Shown: positions 1 through 8,310, counted from the first letter of the stretch. The stretch is 64,000 bases of DNA from Galbibacter sp048266365 (GCF_048266365.1 NZ_JBLWZP010000005.1:186001-250000), one strand, 5' to 3'. Made by a program: numbers and translations. Notes: generated by a model from the sequence alone, not told the origin.

Positions 1-1
1 G

Positions 2-724
2 TTTATGGGTTGTATCATGGGTAACTGTCTAGCGAAGATTTTGAACCACATTGGATTTTTAAACCATCCCGTTTCAGAAAGCAATTTCACTTTAGTAGGG
101 ATGACAGGCCTGATGGCAGGTGTCTTACACGCTCCATTGACAGCTATCTTCCTAATAGCAGAACTCACCGGTGGATATGAACTCTTTTTACCGCTTATGA
201 TTACTGCCACCATATCTTATGCCATTACCAAATACTTCGTTCCATATTCTGTATATACTATGGAACTCGCGAAGAAAGGTGAATTGATTACTCACAATAA
301 AGATCACGCTGTATTAACCTTAATGGATATGGAATCAGTGATTGAAACCAATTTTGTGGCAGTCTATCCAGATATGACTTTAGGGGAGATTATCAACCAT
401 GCGGTGGTAAAGTCAAACAGAAACATATTCCCTGTTTTGGATAGAAAATCTGATCAACTCATAGGAGTCATTCTTTTAGACGATATAAGGTCTATTATGT
501 TTGATCAAAAATTATACGACGAGGTAAAAGCATCCGAAGTGATGCAAAACCCTCCGGCGGTCATTGAAATTGAGAAAGATAAAATGACCAAGGTCATGCA
601 AAAATTTCAAGATAGTGGAGCATGGAACCTACCGGTGATAAAAAACAACCGCTATTACGGTTTTATATCAAAATCAAAACTTCTAACCGCTTACCGAAGA
701 AAGTTAATATCATTTACAGAGTAG
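2..724 (+). CDS. ClC-type chloride channel/antiporter, C-terminal part (truncated by window edge)
   Basis: The frame is open from the first bases, so the true start lies outside the window. The visible part begins in the last transmembrane helices of a ClC voltage-gated chloride channel fold. Residues around 28-50 (GMTGLMAGVLHAPLTAIFLIAELTGG, quoted only in part) match the conserved segment near the ClC C-terminus, including the GVxxAPLTAxxxxxELTG type signature. A cytoplasmic pair of CBS domains follows (about residues 95-155 and 165-235). ClC proteins move Cl- across the inner membrane, often in exchange for H+. The family call is firm. Whether it is a channel or an exchanger cannot be judged without the gating-glutamate region. 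Confidence 0.85.
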   Translation, partial: FMGCIMGNCLAKILNHIGFLNHPVSESNFTLVGMTGLMAGVLHAPLTAIFLIAELTGGYELFLPLMITATISYAITKYFVPYSVYTMELAKKGELITHNKDHAVLTLMDMESVIETNFVAVYPDMTLGEIINHAVVKSNRNIFPVLDRKSDQLIGVILLDDIRSIMFDQKLYDEVKASEVMQNPPAVIEIEKDKMTKVMQKFQDSGAWNLPVIKNNRYYGFISKSKLLTAYRRKLISFTE

Positions 725-799
725 CATTTTTGGCTTAAAGTTTCGTATTTTGAGAAGGCTAATTTCTATTTTGGAATAATTAAATATAAATTTTAACCT

Positions 800-1054
800 A
801 TGAAATATCTTATTCAAATATTATTTGCTTGCGTTATACTGGGAATAGGATCAGGATTTTACGTAAAAAGCCAGGTAAATGAGCTGAGAGGAGATCAAAT
901 TCTTGGCGTTACCGTTCTTTTCACTGTTTTTATTCTATTTCCGCTATTTATTTATCACCGTTCAAAAGGAAAAAAGATGTCAGATTATATGTTTACCAAG
1001 GAAAATCTTGATAAAATGACCAACAAAGACAACAAATACCCTGATAATCAATAA
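800..1054 (+). CDS. small two-helix membrane protein of unknown function
   Basis: This 84-residue protein has two hydrophobic segments (about residues 4-22 and 34-54). A lysine-rich, hydrophilic C-terminal tail follows (SKGKKMSDYMFTKENLDKM). I do not recognise a named family. It lies 75 bp downstream of the ClC gene in the same direction. It could be cotranscribed with it, although the AT-rich gap could also hold a separate promoter. Codon use looks normal for the region, and the hydropathy pattern supports a real protein. Confidence 0.65.
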   Translation: MKYLIQILFACVILGIGSGFYVKSQVNELRGDQILGVTVLFTVFILFPLFIYHRSKGKKMSDYMFTKENLDKMTNKDNKYPDNQ

Positions 1055-1103
1055 ATTTTAAAATATTTATTTATTTTTTGAAAGTTCCTTTCAATTATTT
1101 TGA

Positions 1104-1111
1104 TACATTTG
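1104..1111 (+). promoter_or_regulatory. predicted -7 element (TACATTTG) for the cold-shock gene
   Basis: The octamer fits the Bacteroidota -7 consensus TAnnTTTG. A TTTG that could serve as the -33 element lies 23 bp upstream (1077-1080). The predicted 5' untranslated region is only about 20 nt, too short for a long cspA-type thermosensor leader. Sequence-based prediction only. Confidence 0.55.
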
Positions 1112-1136
1112 AATATTAATTTTTATAATAATTATA

Positions 1137-1331
1137 ATGACTGGTACAGTAAAATTTTTCAATGAGTCCAAAGGTTACGGATTCATAACCAACGATGACA
1201 CCGGAAAAGACATTTTTGTTCACGTAACAGCGTTGAATGGTGTTGAACTTAACGAAGGAGACAAAGTAGAATATTTAGAAGAAGAAGGCAGAAAAGGCGT
1301 GGTTGCTTCGCAAGTGCAAGTAATCGGATAA
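1137..1331 (+). CDS. cold-shock protein (CspA family)
   Basis: This 64-residue protein is a single cold-shock domain, the usual length for bacterial Csp proteins. The RNP1 motif KGYGFI is at residues 12-17 and RNP2 DIFVHV at residues 25-30. The opening MTGTVKFFNESKGYGFI is typical of the family. Csp proteins bind single-stranded RNA and DNA and act as RNA chaperones in the cytoplasm. The gene has its own likely promoter and is followed by an intrinsic terminator, so it is probably monocistronic. Whether it is cold-induced cannot be told from the sequence. Confidence 0.95.
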   Translation: MTGTVKFFNESKGYGFITNDDTGKDIFVHVTALNGVELNEGDKVEYLEEEGRKGVVASQVQVIG

Positions 1332-1355
1332 AAATATATTTTATTTTTGTAGTAC

Positions 1356-1385
1356 AAAAGTCGTCCAACTCGGGCGACTTTTTTC
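1356..1385 (+). terminator. intrinsic terminator after the cold-shock gene
   Basis: An AAAAGTCGTCC arm and a GGGCGACTTTT arm form a stem (with one G-T pair) around a short CAACTC-type loop. It is followed by a T-rich run. It lies 25 bp after the stop codon. Confidence 0.8.
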
Positions 1386-1416
1386 TTTCCTAGTTACAGG
1401 TAATCAGTATTCTTAC

Positions 1417-1863
1417 TCAATTCAAATTTCTTCTTTGGATAAAGAATTTATTGAGTAAAACCTCAGCTTCTTTCTGCAATACACCTTTAACTACACTTGT
1501 TTTAGGATGCAATTTTGTTCCCATTACTTCATAGCCCCGATGTGTATCAGACGCTCCGAACACGACTCTTTCGAGTTGGCTCCAATACAAGGCACCTGCA
1601 CACATTTGACAAGGCTCTAAGGTCACATACAAAGTACAACCCTTTAAGTATTTCCCTCCCAAATAGTTTGCGGCTGCGGTAATAGCCTGCATCTCCGCAT
1701 GGGCTGTGACATCGTGAAGTGCTTCCGTCAAATTATGAGCTCTGGCTATGATCTTTTGATCTATTACAACTACAGCACCCACAGGTATTTCCCCCTTTTG
1801 GAAAGCTAGTTCTGCCTCCACAAGGGCCCGTTTCATAAAATAAGTATCGTCAAATGGATCCAT
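1417..1863 (-). CDS. tadA: tRNA-specific adenosine deaminase TadA
   Basis: TadA deaminates adenosine to inosine at the wobble position 34 of tRNA-Arg(ACG). The 148-residue protein is a full-length member of the cytidine/deoxycytidylate deaminase fold. The zinc ligand and catalytic glutamate motif HAE is at residues 55-57. The second zinc motif PCQMC is at residues 84-88. The start codon lies immediately next to a TAnnTTTG element on the minus strand, suggesting a leaderless message. The gene is divergent from the RluA-type gene. A guanine deaminase of the same fold is an alternative, but the length and motif spacing favour TadA. Confidence 0.88.
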   Translation of the reverse strand: MDPFDDTYFMKRALVEAELAFQKGEIPVGAVVVIDQKIIARAHNLTEALHDVTAHAEMQAITAAANYLGGKYLKGCTLYVTLEPCQMCAGALYWSQLERVVFGASDTHRGYEVMGTKLHPKTSVVKGVLQKEAEVLLNKFFIQRRNLN

Positions 1864-1867
1864 AAAA

Positions 1868-1875
1868 CAAAGATA
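1868..1875 (-). promoter_or_regulatory. predicted -7 element (TATCTTTG) for tadA
   Basis: Read on the minus strand this is TATCTTTG, a match to TAnnTTTG. Only four bases separate it from the tadA ATG, so transcription would begin at or very near the start codon. Confidence 0.5.
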
Positions 1876-1921
1876 TACAAAGTCTGTTTCTCTTTGGGCA
1901 CGGAAATCAAAAAGACTGCTT

Positions 1922-1929
1922 TACTTTTG
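1922..1929 (+). promoter_or_regulatory. predicted -7 element (TACTTTTG) for the RluA-type gene
   Basis: This matches TAnnTTTG on the plus strand. Transcription would start near 1935, which limits translation to starts downstream of that point. It helps exclude the in-frame CTG at 1916 as the start of the pseudouridine synthase. Confidence 0.45.
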
Positions 1930-1951
1930 TAAAGATTATAAACCATACAAC

Positions 1952-2821
1952 ATCGAAGCTATCGAGATTCATACTGTTCCAGCATTAGCCCTCCCTATTC
2001 GCTTACAAGAATACGGTGTCGGTATATTTAACCATGCGTCAACTAAATCAGCGCTAAAAAAGGCGCTAAAAAAAGGACGGATAACCATCGATGATAATCC
2101 GGTCTGCTCCGCTACTTATATCCACGGTGGGGAAACAATCACCCTTACCACACCCCTAAATTTACAAACAGATAAAGCTCCGGATGTTCCTTTGGAAATT
2201 CTATATGAAGATTCATATTTGGCCGCTATCGTAAAGCCTGCGGGCGTGCTTGTTAGTGGCAATAAATTTAAAACGATCACCAATGCCCTACCACATCAAT
2301 TAAAAAAGAGTGATCTAGCAGATGCCTGTTTACCCCAACCAGTGCATCGATTGGACTTTGGTACCTCTGGAATCCTATTGTGTGGCAAAACGCAAACAAG
2401 CATTCGTATACTCAACAAAATGTTTGAGCATAAAGAGACCTCAAAAACCTATTACGCAATAACTGCTGGTGAAATGCCAGACTCGGGAAGTATTTCTAGT
2501 CTAGTAGACGATAAAGAGTCCTTAAGTCACTTTAATGTTATTCATAAGATTCCATCTGAAAAGTACAGTGGCCTTAACCTAGTTAAATTAGACCCAAAAA
2601 CAGGAAGGCGCCATCAACTAAGAAAGCACCTTGCTAGTATTGGATATCCTATATTAGGGGATCAAGAATATGGTCTTGACCATATAAGTAGTCGGGTCAA
2701 GGGACTCCATCTTCACAGTTTTTCTCTAAGGTTTATTCACCCCTTGACAAAAAAAGAAATTTACCTGCAAGCCCCTATACCTAAACGATTCAAAAAACTA
2801 TTTCCAGCAGCTGAGTATTAA
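1952..2821 (+). CDS. RluA-family pseudouridine synthase with N-terminal S4-like domain (non-canonical start)
   Basis: The catalytic domain converts uridine to pseudouridine in rRNA or tRNA. The motif HRLDFGTSGILL carries the catalytic Asp, and the C-terminal GRRHQLRKHLA segment is typical of RluA/RluC/RluD enzymes. In the same frame, upstream of the first TTG (2192), the sequence reads as an S4-like RNA-binding domain (RLQEYGVGIF, then TKSALKKALKKGRI, then GGETITL). The real protein therefore starts well before that TTG. No in-frame ATG, GTG or TTG exists between the predicted promoter and 2192. I placed the start at ATC 1952; ATC 1961 or ATT 1967 are alternatives. The end overlaps the end of convergent sufD by four bases. 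Confidence 0.7.
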   Translation: MEAIEIHTVPALALPIRLQEYGVGIFNHASTKSALKKALKKGRITIDDNPVCSATYIHGGETITLTTPLNLQTDKAPDVPLEILYEDSYLAAIVKPAGVLVSGNKFKTITNALPHQLKKSDLADACLPQPVHRLDFGTSGILLCGKTQTSIRILNKMFEHKETSKTYYAITAGEMPDSGSISSLVDDKESLSHFNVIHKIPSEKYSGLNLVKLDPKTGRRHQLRKHLASIGYPILGDQEYGLDHISSRVKGLHLHSFSLRFIHPLTKKEIYLQAPIPKRFKKLFPAAEY

Positions 2822-4134
2822 AGATCAAAACCAATACTAACTCCTAATTTCATAGCGATTAATTTATTGACTCTTGCTTTAACTTCAGGAATCTTCACGC
2901 TTTCAAGGACGTTGTTTGCAAAGGCATACATCAACAGCGCACGAGCTTCCTTTTTAGGAATACCTCTGGTACGAAGGTAAAACATAGCCTCTTCATCCAA
3001 TTGACCGATAGTACATCCGTGTGAGCACTTCACATCGTCTGCGAAGATTTCCAATTGCGGTTTTGCATTCACCGTAGCTTTATCGCTGACCAAAATATTG
3101 TTATTCTGTTGGAATCCATTGGTCTTCTGTGCCTCCTTTTCAACGATAATTCTACCGTTAAAAACTCCTGTACTGCTATCGCCAAATATCCCTTTATAGT
3201 CTTGGTGACTTTCACAATTTGGCGTTGCGTGGTGTACTAAAGTACTGTGATCAACGTGTTGCTTATCCTCAATTATAGTAACTCCTTTCAAAGTAGAATT
3301 AATATATTCCCCTTTATGCAAGAATTGTAAATTGTTTCTGGTCAATTTCCCACCAAAAGAGAAGGTATGAACAGAAGCATGACTATTCTGTTGTTGAGAA
3401 ATATAGGTGTTATCAATTAAAGAGGCATTCTGTTGATCATTCTGAATTTTGTAATAGTCTACAATTCCTCTTTTCTGGGTGTGTATTTCGGTAACAGCGT
3501 TGGTCAATACCGCGTTTTCATTTAAACTTTGGTGTCGTTCAATAATTTGAACATAGGCATTCTCCCCTACCACAATTAAGTTTCGCGGTTGGGCCATTTG
3601 CGAAGATTCCTTTCCAGTTGAGAAATACAATACTTGAATCGGCTTATGGACAACCTTCCCTTTAGGAACATTGATAAATGCACCTTCCTTAGAGAATGCG
3701 GTATTCAAAGCGGTTAGACTATCTTCCATATCAACGATTTTATTGAAATAATTCTCAATCACCAATTGATATTTTGGCTTCGTTAGAGCTGCACCCATGG
3801 TACATACATCCAGGCCTTCATGTGTGATTTCAGAGAGGTGTGAACTGAAAACTCCATCGATGAATACAATTCTGTAACTATCGATATCATGAATAAAATA
3901 TTTCTTTATATCGTTAAACTCAATAGCAGATTCTTGATCGCTGAAAACGCTATAGTCGTTTTTTAATAATGCATTTAAAGAGGTATATTTCCACGCCTCA
4001 TCTTTTTTGCTAGGAAATCCCTTTTGCTCAAAGACTTTAATGGCCTGGGTTCGAATATCATGTACGGCATGATTGACATCTACTCGATTCTCAAAAGCCA
4101 TAAATGATGATAATAATTTATCTTTTAATTCCAT
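2818..4134 (-). CDS. sufD: Fe-S cluster assembly protein SufD
   Basis: SufD is the partner of SufB in the SufBCD scaffold complex that builds Fe-S clusters in the cytoplasm. The 438-residue protein has the family's right-handed beta-helix core and a C-terminal SufBD signature. That signature runs through KCSHGCTIGQLDEEAMFYLRTRG (quoted in part) around residues 370-395, including the conserved Cys/His region. It is the last gene of a minus-strand operon, 136 bp downstream of sufC. SufS and SufE, which often follow in Flavobacteriaceae, are absent here. Confidence 0.95.
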   Translation of the reverse strand: MELKDKLLSSFMAFENRVDVNHAVHDIRTQAIKVFEQKGFPSKKDEAWKYTSLNALLKNDYSVFSDQESAIEFNDIKKYFIHDIDSYRIVFIDGVFSSHLSEITHEGLDVCTMGAALTKPKYQLVIENYFNKIVDMEDSLTALNTAFSKEGAFINVPKGKVVHKPIQVLYFSTGKESSQMAQPRNLIVVGENAYVQIIERHQSLNENAVLTNAVTEIHTQKRGIVDYYKIQNDQQNASLIDNTYISQQQNSHASVHTFSFGGKLTRNNLQFLHKGEYINSTLKGVTIIEDKQHVDHSTLVHHATPNCESHQDYKGIFGDSSTGVFNGRIIVEKEAQKTNGFQQNNNILVSDKATVNAKPQLEIFADDVKCSHGCTIGQLDEEAMFYLRTRGIPKKEARALLMYAFANNVLESVKIPEVKARVNKLIAMKLGVSIGFDL

Positions 4135-4246
4135 GATCCTTAATTCTAATCTATTTGCTTTTTACCAAAAGCGCTATTTAACAACAGCCCACTAACACCT
4201 AAAAATAAAGGCTGATTAGGCCATCCAATGGTTGCTCTAGTTTCGG

Positions 4247-4261
4247 GGGTAAACCTTACCC
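4247..4261 (-). other. small stem-loop in the sufC-sufD gap
   Basis: GGGTAA and TTACCC form a 6-bp stem with a 3-nt loop, just after the sufC stop. No T-tract follows, so it is more likely an mRNA processing or stability element than a terminator. Weak evidence. Confidence 0.3.
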
Positions 4262-4270
4262 AGACTATGA

Positions 4271-5023
4271 CTAAACCTCAACTTCTTGTTTAATCCAATC
4301 GTATCCTTTTTCTTCTAATTCCATAGCAAGTTCCTTCCCTCCGGATTTTACAATCCTACCGTTTAAGAGAACATGCACAAAATCAGGAACGATATATTCT
4401 AAAAGTCGTTGATAGTGCGTAATAACCATCACAGCATTTTCGCTACTTTTCAGTTTATTGACACCGTTTGCAACAATACGTAGCGCATCGATATCCAATC
4501 CTGAATCGGTTTCATCCAAAATAGCTAACTTTGGTTCTAACATTGCCATTTGGAAAATTTCATTTCTCTTCTTCTCACCACCTGAGAATCCTTCATTCAA
4601 TGAACGTGATAAAAATTTTCGATCGATATCCAAAAGTTCAGACTTCTCACGAATCATTTTTAGCATTTCATTGGCCGGCATATCCTCCAAGCCTTTAGCA
4701 CGTCTGGTTTCGTTGATAGCTGTCTTTATAAAGTTGGTTACAGATACTCCAGGTATTTCAATGGGGTACTGGAAAGAAAGAAATAATCCATTGTGAGCGC
4801 GATCCTCCGGTGCAAGTTCGCCTATATCTTCTCCTAAAAATTCGATACTACCTTGAGTAACTTCGAAATCTTCATTTCCTGCAATTACCGATGACAATGT
4901 ACTTTTACCAGAACCATTTGGCCCCATGATAGCGTGTACTTCACCTGGTTTGATTTCCAAGTTAATACCTTTTAAAATTTCTTTACCCTCTACGCTAGCG
5001 TGTAAATTTTCAATTCTTAACAT
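4271..5023 (-). CDS. sufC: Fe-S cluster assembly ATPase SufC
   Basis: SufC is the ABC-type ATPase of the SufBCD complex and powers the conformational change for cluster assembly. Visible motifs are Walker A GPNGSGKST near residue 34, the ABC signature FSGGEKKRNE and Walker B LAILDETDSGLD, then an H-loop histidine (ITHYQR). The 250-residue length is normal. It lies between sufB (81 bp upstream) and sufD, all on the minus strand. Confidence 0.97.
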   Translation of the reverse strand: MLRIENLHASVEGKEILKGINLEIKPGEVHAIMGPNGSGKSTLSSVIAGNEDFEVTQGSIEFLGEDIGELAPEDRAHNGLFLSFQYPIEIPGVSVTNFIKTAINETRRAKGLEDMPANEMLKMIREKSELLDIDRKFLSRSLNEGFSGGEKKRNEIFQMAMLEPKLAILDETDSGLDIDALRIVANGVNKLKSSENAVMVITHYQRLLEYIVPDFVHVLLNGRIVKSGGKELAMELEEKGYDWIKQEVEV

Positions 5024-5104
5024 TTGCTTCTTGTTATATGCTGTTATGTTGTTAAGCTCCCGGTATAATGTTTAGCCAAGGGGAACCTAACCACCAATTT
5101 TTAT

Positions 5105-6550
5105 TTATCCTACAGAACCCTCTAAAGAGATTTCCAGTAATTTTTGAGCTTCTACGGCGAACTCCATAGGTAGCTTATTTAATACTTCTTTACTAAAACC
5201 GTTCACTATTAAAGCGATTGCCTTCTCAGTGTCAATACCACGTTGATTACAGTAAAAGATTTGATCTTCACCAATTTTACTGGTTGTCGCCTCATGTTCG
5301 ATCTGAGCAGTTTTATTTTTTGTTTCGATATATGGGAAGGTATGAGCCCCACAGGAGTTACCCATTAACAAGGAATCACATTGAGAAAAGTTCCTAGCAT
5401 TTTCAGCTCTACCATGTACCTGAACCAATCCTCTATAGCTGTTTTGAGAATTTCCAGCTGAGATCCCCTTGGAGATAATAGTACTCTTAGTATTCTTACC
5501 TAAGTGAATCATCTTGGTTCCGGTATCTGCCTGTTGGAAGTTATTGGTCACGGCAATGGAATAAAATTCTCCAACGGAATGATCACCTTTAAGAATACAT
5601 GATGGATACTTCCAAGTTACTGCAGAACCTGTTTCAACTTGAGTCCAACTAATCTTAGCTCTGGTCTCACAAATTCCTCGTTTAGTTACAAAGTTGAAGA
5701 CCCCTCCTTTTCCTTGTTTATCACCGGGATACCAGTTTTGAACGGTGGAATATTTAATTTCGGCATCGTCCATGGCAATGAGTTCAACGACCGCTGCGTG
5801 AAGTTGGTTCTCATCTCTAGTCGGTGCCGTACATCCTTCAAGGTAACTTACATAACTCTCTTGATCCGCGATAAGAAGTGTACGTTCAAATTGGCCCGTA
5901 CCTCCTTGGTTAATTCTAAAATAAGTCGACAATTCCATTGGGCAACGTACGCCTTTTGGAATGTAACAGAAAGATCCATCGGAGAACACTGCAGAATTCA
6001 GTGCAGCGTAGAAATTATCTCTCTGTGGTACCACAGTACCCAAGTATTTCTTAACCAACTCAGGATGCTTTTGAATAGCCTCGGAAATTGAACAGAAAAT
6101 AATTCCTTTTTCTTCCAAGGTCTTCTTGAAGGAAGTCGCTACAGAAACAGAATCCATTACAACATCGACCGCAACCCCAGCTAGTTTCTTTTGTTCGTCC
6201 ATCGAAATACCAAGTTTTTTAAAGGTCTCCAGCAACTCTGGATCAACCTCATCTAAACTATCGTATTTTGGCGCAGACACTGGAGCTGAATAATATGATA
6301 TCGCCTGAAAATCAGGTTTCTTATACGTTACATTAGCCCATTCCGGCTCTTCCATCTGCTTCCAATAACTGAACGCTTCTAATCGCCAATCTGTCATCCA
6401 TTGTGGTTCGTTTTTCTTTTTAGAAATTGCACGAACTATATCCTCGTTTAAACCAATAGGCAGCGTATCGGACTCTATATCAGTATAAAATCCGTACTCG
6501 TACTCCTTAGTTTCGAGTTCCTTTTTTAATTCTTCTTCTGTGTATGCCAT
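5105..6550 (-). CDS. sufB: Fe-S cluster assembly protein SufB
   Basis: SufB is the scaffold subunit on which the nascent Fe-S cluster is built. The 481-residue protein contains the family's SufBD core with the conserved segments YIPKGVRCPMELSTYFRIN, SYLEGCTAPTRDENQLHAAV and, at the C-terminus, KIGEDQIFYCNQRGID (each quoted in part). It follows the A-type carrier gene by 71 bp and precedes sufC in one operon. Length and sequence are typical, and nothing is missing. Confidence 0.97.
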   Translation of the reverse strand: MAYTEEELKKELETKEYEYGFYTDIESDTLPIGLNEDIVRAISKKKNEPQWMTDWRLEAFSYWKQMEEPEWANVTYKKPDFQAISYYSAPVSAPKYDSLDEVDPELLETFKKLGISMDEQKKLAGVAVDVVMDSVSVATSFKKTLEEKGIIFCSISEAIQKHPELVKKYLGTVVPQRDNFYAALNSAVFSDGSFCYIPKGVRCPMELSTYFRINQGGTGQFERTLLIADQESYVSYLEGCTAPTRDENQLHAAVVELIAMDDAEIKYSTVQNWYPGDKQGKGGVFNFVTKRGICETRAKISWTQVETGSAVTWKYPSCILKGDHSVGEFYSIAVTNNFQQADTGTKMIHLGKNTKSTIISKGISAGNSQNSYRGLVQVHGRAENARNFSQCDSLLMGNSCGAHTFPYIETKNKTAQIEHEATTSKIGEDQIFYCNQRGIDTEKAIALIVNGFSKEVLNKLPMEFAVEAQKLLEISLEGSVG

Positions 6551-6621
6551 TTTACTCTTAAAATTATTGTGTAGGAACAGTATTGCTCGCTACCGAAAAA
6601 TTTAACTATAAAATTTGTATT

Positions 6622-6951
6622 CTATAATGAAAAACTTTCGCCGCATCCGCAAGTTCTTTGTGCATTCGGGTTGTTAAAAACAAATCCTTTCCCATTTAAG
6701 CCCCCGGAATATTCCAGGACCGTACCTATGAGATACAAGAAACTTTTTTTATCGACGATAATTTTAACTGCATTGTCTTCGAAAACCTTATCCTCCTGTT
6801 CTTTGCTTTTATCAAACCTCAGGTCGTAAGATAGACCACTGCAACCGCCGCTTTTAACCCCAACGCGCACAAAGTCTTGAGCTACATTAAAGCCATCATC
6901 TGCCATTAATTCGGCAATTTTCTTTTTCGCTGATTCAGAAACTTTTATCAT
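6622..6951 (-). CDS. A-type iron-sulfur carrier (IscA/SufA/ErpA family)
   Basis: This 109-residue HesB/IscA-fold protein has the three cluster-binding cysteines: Cys37 in SGGCSG, and Cys101 and Cys103 in the C-terminal CGCG. A-type carriers receive Fe-S clusters from the scaffold and pass them to apoproteins. As the first gene of the suf operon it most likely serves SufBCD. The name SufA is a positional inference, since the family cannot be subdivided by sequence alone. Confidence 0.92.
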   Translation of the reverse strand: MIKVSESAKKKIAELMADDGFNVAQDFVRVGVKSGGCSGLSYDLRFDKSKEQEDKVFEDNAVKIIVDKKSFLYLIGTVLEYSGGLNGKGFVFNNPNAQRTCGCGESFSL

Positions 6952-6979
6952 TGTATTTTAGTTATTTCCAAATGGTATA

Positions 6980-6987
6980 CAAAAATA
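6980..6987 (-). promoter_or_regulatory. predicted -7 element (TATTTTTG) of the suf operon
   Basis: This is a minus-strand match to TAnnTTTG, placing the transcription start about 20 nt upstream of the A-type carrier start codon. No IscR/SufR-like palindrome was recognised nearby. Confidence 0.45.
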
Positions 6988-7181
6988 AGCTATTCATTAT
7001 GATTTACCATGAGTATATGCATTAATATCTTTAATCACTGTATAACCTTTTGTTATGTGATTTGACTATTCCTTACAAAAATTTTAAAATATCTAAATAT
7101 CAAGGTTTTTAGGTGCTAAAATCTCTACTTAAGAACTCGGAACTTTTGATGACAAAACTTTATTAAAGCTCAAACTCTCTT

Positions 7182-7189
7182 TATATTTG
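7182..7189 (+). promoter_or_regulatory. predicted -7 element (TATATTTG) of thiL
   Basis: This matches TAnnTTTG on the plus strand. Five bases separate it from the thiL ATG, so the transcript should be leaderless or nearly so. Confidence 0.55.
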
Positions 7190-7194
7190 CAGTT

Positions 7195-8247
7195 ATGATA
7201 GAAGATAAAAATCCACAACGTACCTCCATCTCAGAAATGGGAGAATTTGGCTTAATTGATCATCTGACCAAAGGCTTTGAAATCAAAAACCAAAGCACAC
7301 TAAAAGCTGTTGGTGACGATGCTGCTGTACTTGACTTTCAAGACAAACAAGCTGTAATAACTACAGATCTTTTGGTTGAAGGGGTACATTTCGATTTAAG
7401 CTATATGCCTTTAAAACATTTGGGATACAAAGCTATCATTGTCAACCTTTCAGATGTTTATGCTATGAATGCCAAGGCAACACAGGTCACCGTTTCAGTA
7501 GCGATATCCAATCGTTTCCCATTAGAAGCTATAGAAGAACTATACCAAGGAATAAAATTGGCTTGTGATTTATATCAGGTCGATTTAATCGGTGGGGACA
7601 CCACTTCCTCCAACAAAGGCCTGTTGATTAGTGTCACAGCCATTGGAGAAATTAACTCAGAGGACGTAGTATACAGAAATGGAGCGCAATCCAATGATTT
7701 ATTAGTGGTCTCTGGCGATGTAGGTGGAGCTTATCTTGGTCTCCAAATACTGGAACGTGAAAAACAAGTTTTTGAAGTTAACCCTCAAAATCAACCGGAC
7801 CTCGATCAATACACATATATTATTGAACGCCAATTAAAACCTGAGGCGAGAAAGGACATTCCTGAATTGCTAAAAGAACTAGGAGTTAAACCCACTTCAA
7901 TGATTGATGTCAGTGATGGCTTATCTTCTGAAATCATACACTTATGCAAACAGTCAAAAGTAGGTTGTAATTTGTATGAGGATAAGATTCCATTAGATCC
8001 ACAGACAATTTCTACCTGTGAGGAATTCAACATTAGCAGTACGACAGTAGCTCTAAGTGGCGGGGAGGATTACGAGCTTCTTTTTACAATTTCTCAAGAA
8101 GACTATCCTAAGATTAAAGCAAACCCCAGCTTGACTGTTATAGGTCATATGACTCAAGAGTCCGAAGGGATGCACTTGTTCACAAGAGCAAATACTAAAA
8201 TACCGCTACAGGCGCGTGGATGGAATTCATTTGACAATCAAGCATAG
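7195..8247 (+). CDS. thiL: thiamine-monophosphate kinase ThiL
   Basis: ThiL phosphorylates thiamine monophosphate to thiamine diphosphate with ATP, the last step of cofactor synthesis. The 350-residue protein has the AIRS/PurM-like fold. An N-terminal GDDAAVLD metal/substrate loop lies near residue 42, followed by ITTDLLVEGVHFD, and a GGDTTSS segment sits around residue 138. The C-terminal half has MIDVSDGLSSEI and SGGEDYELLF motifs, all standard for ThiL. It is a single-gene unit convergent with the zinc-ribbon gene. No TPP riboswitch was seen, and the leader would be too short for one. Confidence 0.95.
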   Translation: MIEDKNPQRTSISEMGEFGLIDHLTKGFEIKNQSTLKAVGDDAAVLDFQDKQAVITTDLLVEGVHFDLSYMPLKHLGYKAIIVNLSDVYAMNAKATQVTVSVAISNRFPLEAIEELYQGIKLACDLYQVDLIGGDTTSSNKGLLISVTAIGEINSEDVVYRNGAQSNDLLVVSGDVGGAYLGLQILEREKQVFEVNPQNQPDLDQYTYIIERQLKPEARKDIPELLKELGVKPTSMIDVSDGLSSEIIHLCKQSKVGCNLYEDKIPLDPQTISTCEEFNISSTTVALSGGEDYELLFTISQEDYPKIKANPSLTVIGHMTQESEGMHLFTRANTKIPLQARGWNSFDNQA

Positions 8248-8310
8248 GAATTCCAAGGCCTAATGAGAAAACTCTCAATAGCAATCTAAAAATTTTGTGA
8301 TTAAAGAAAT

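Noticed and set aside
5639..6091. Long open frames antisense to sufB and other genes.
   Set aside because: They mirror the codon pattern of the real genes on the opposite strand and lack domains or starts of their own.
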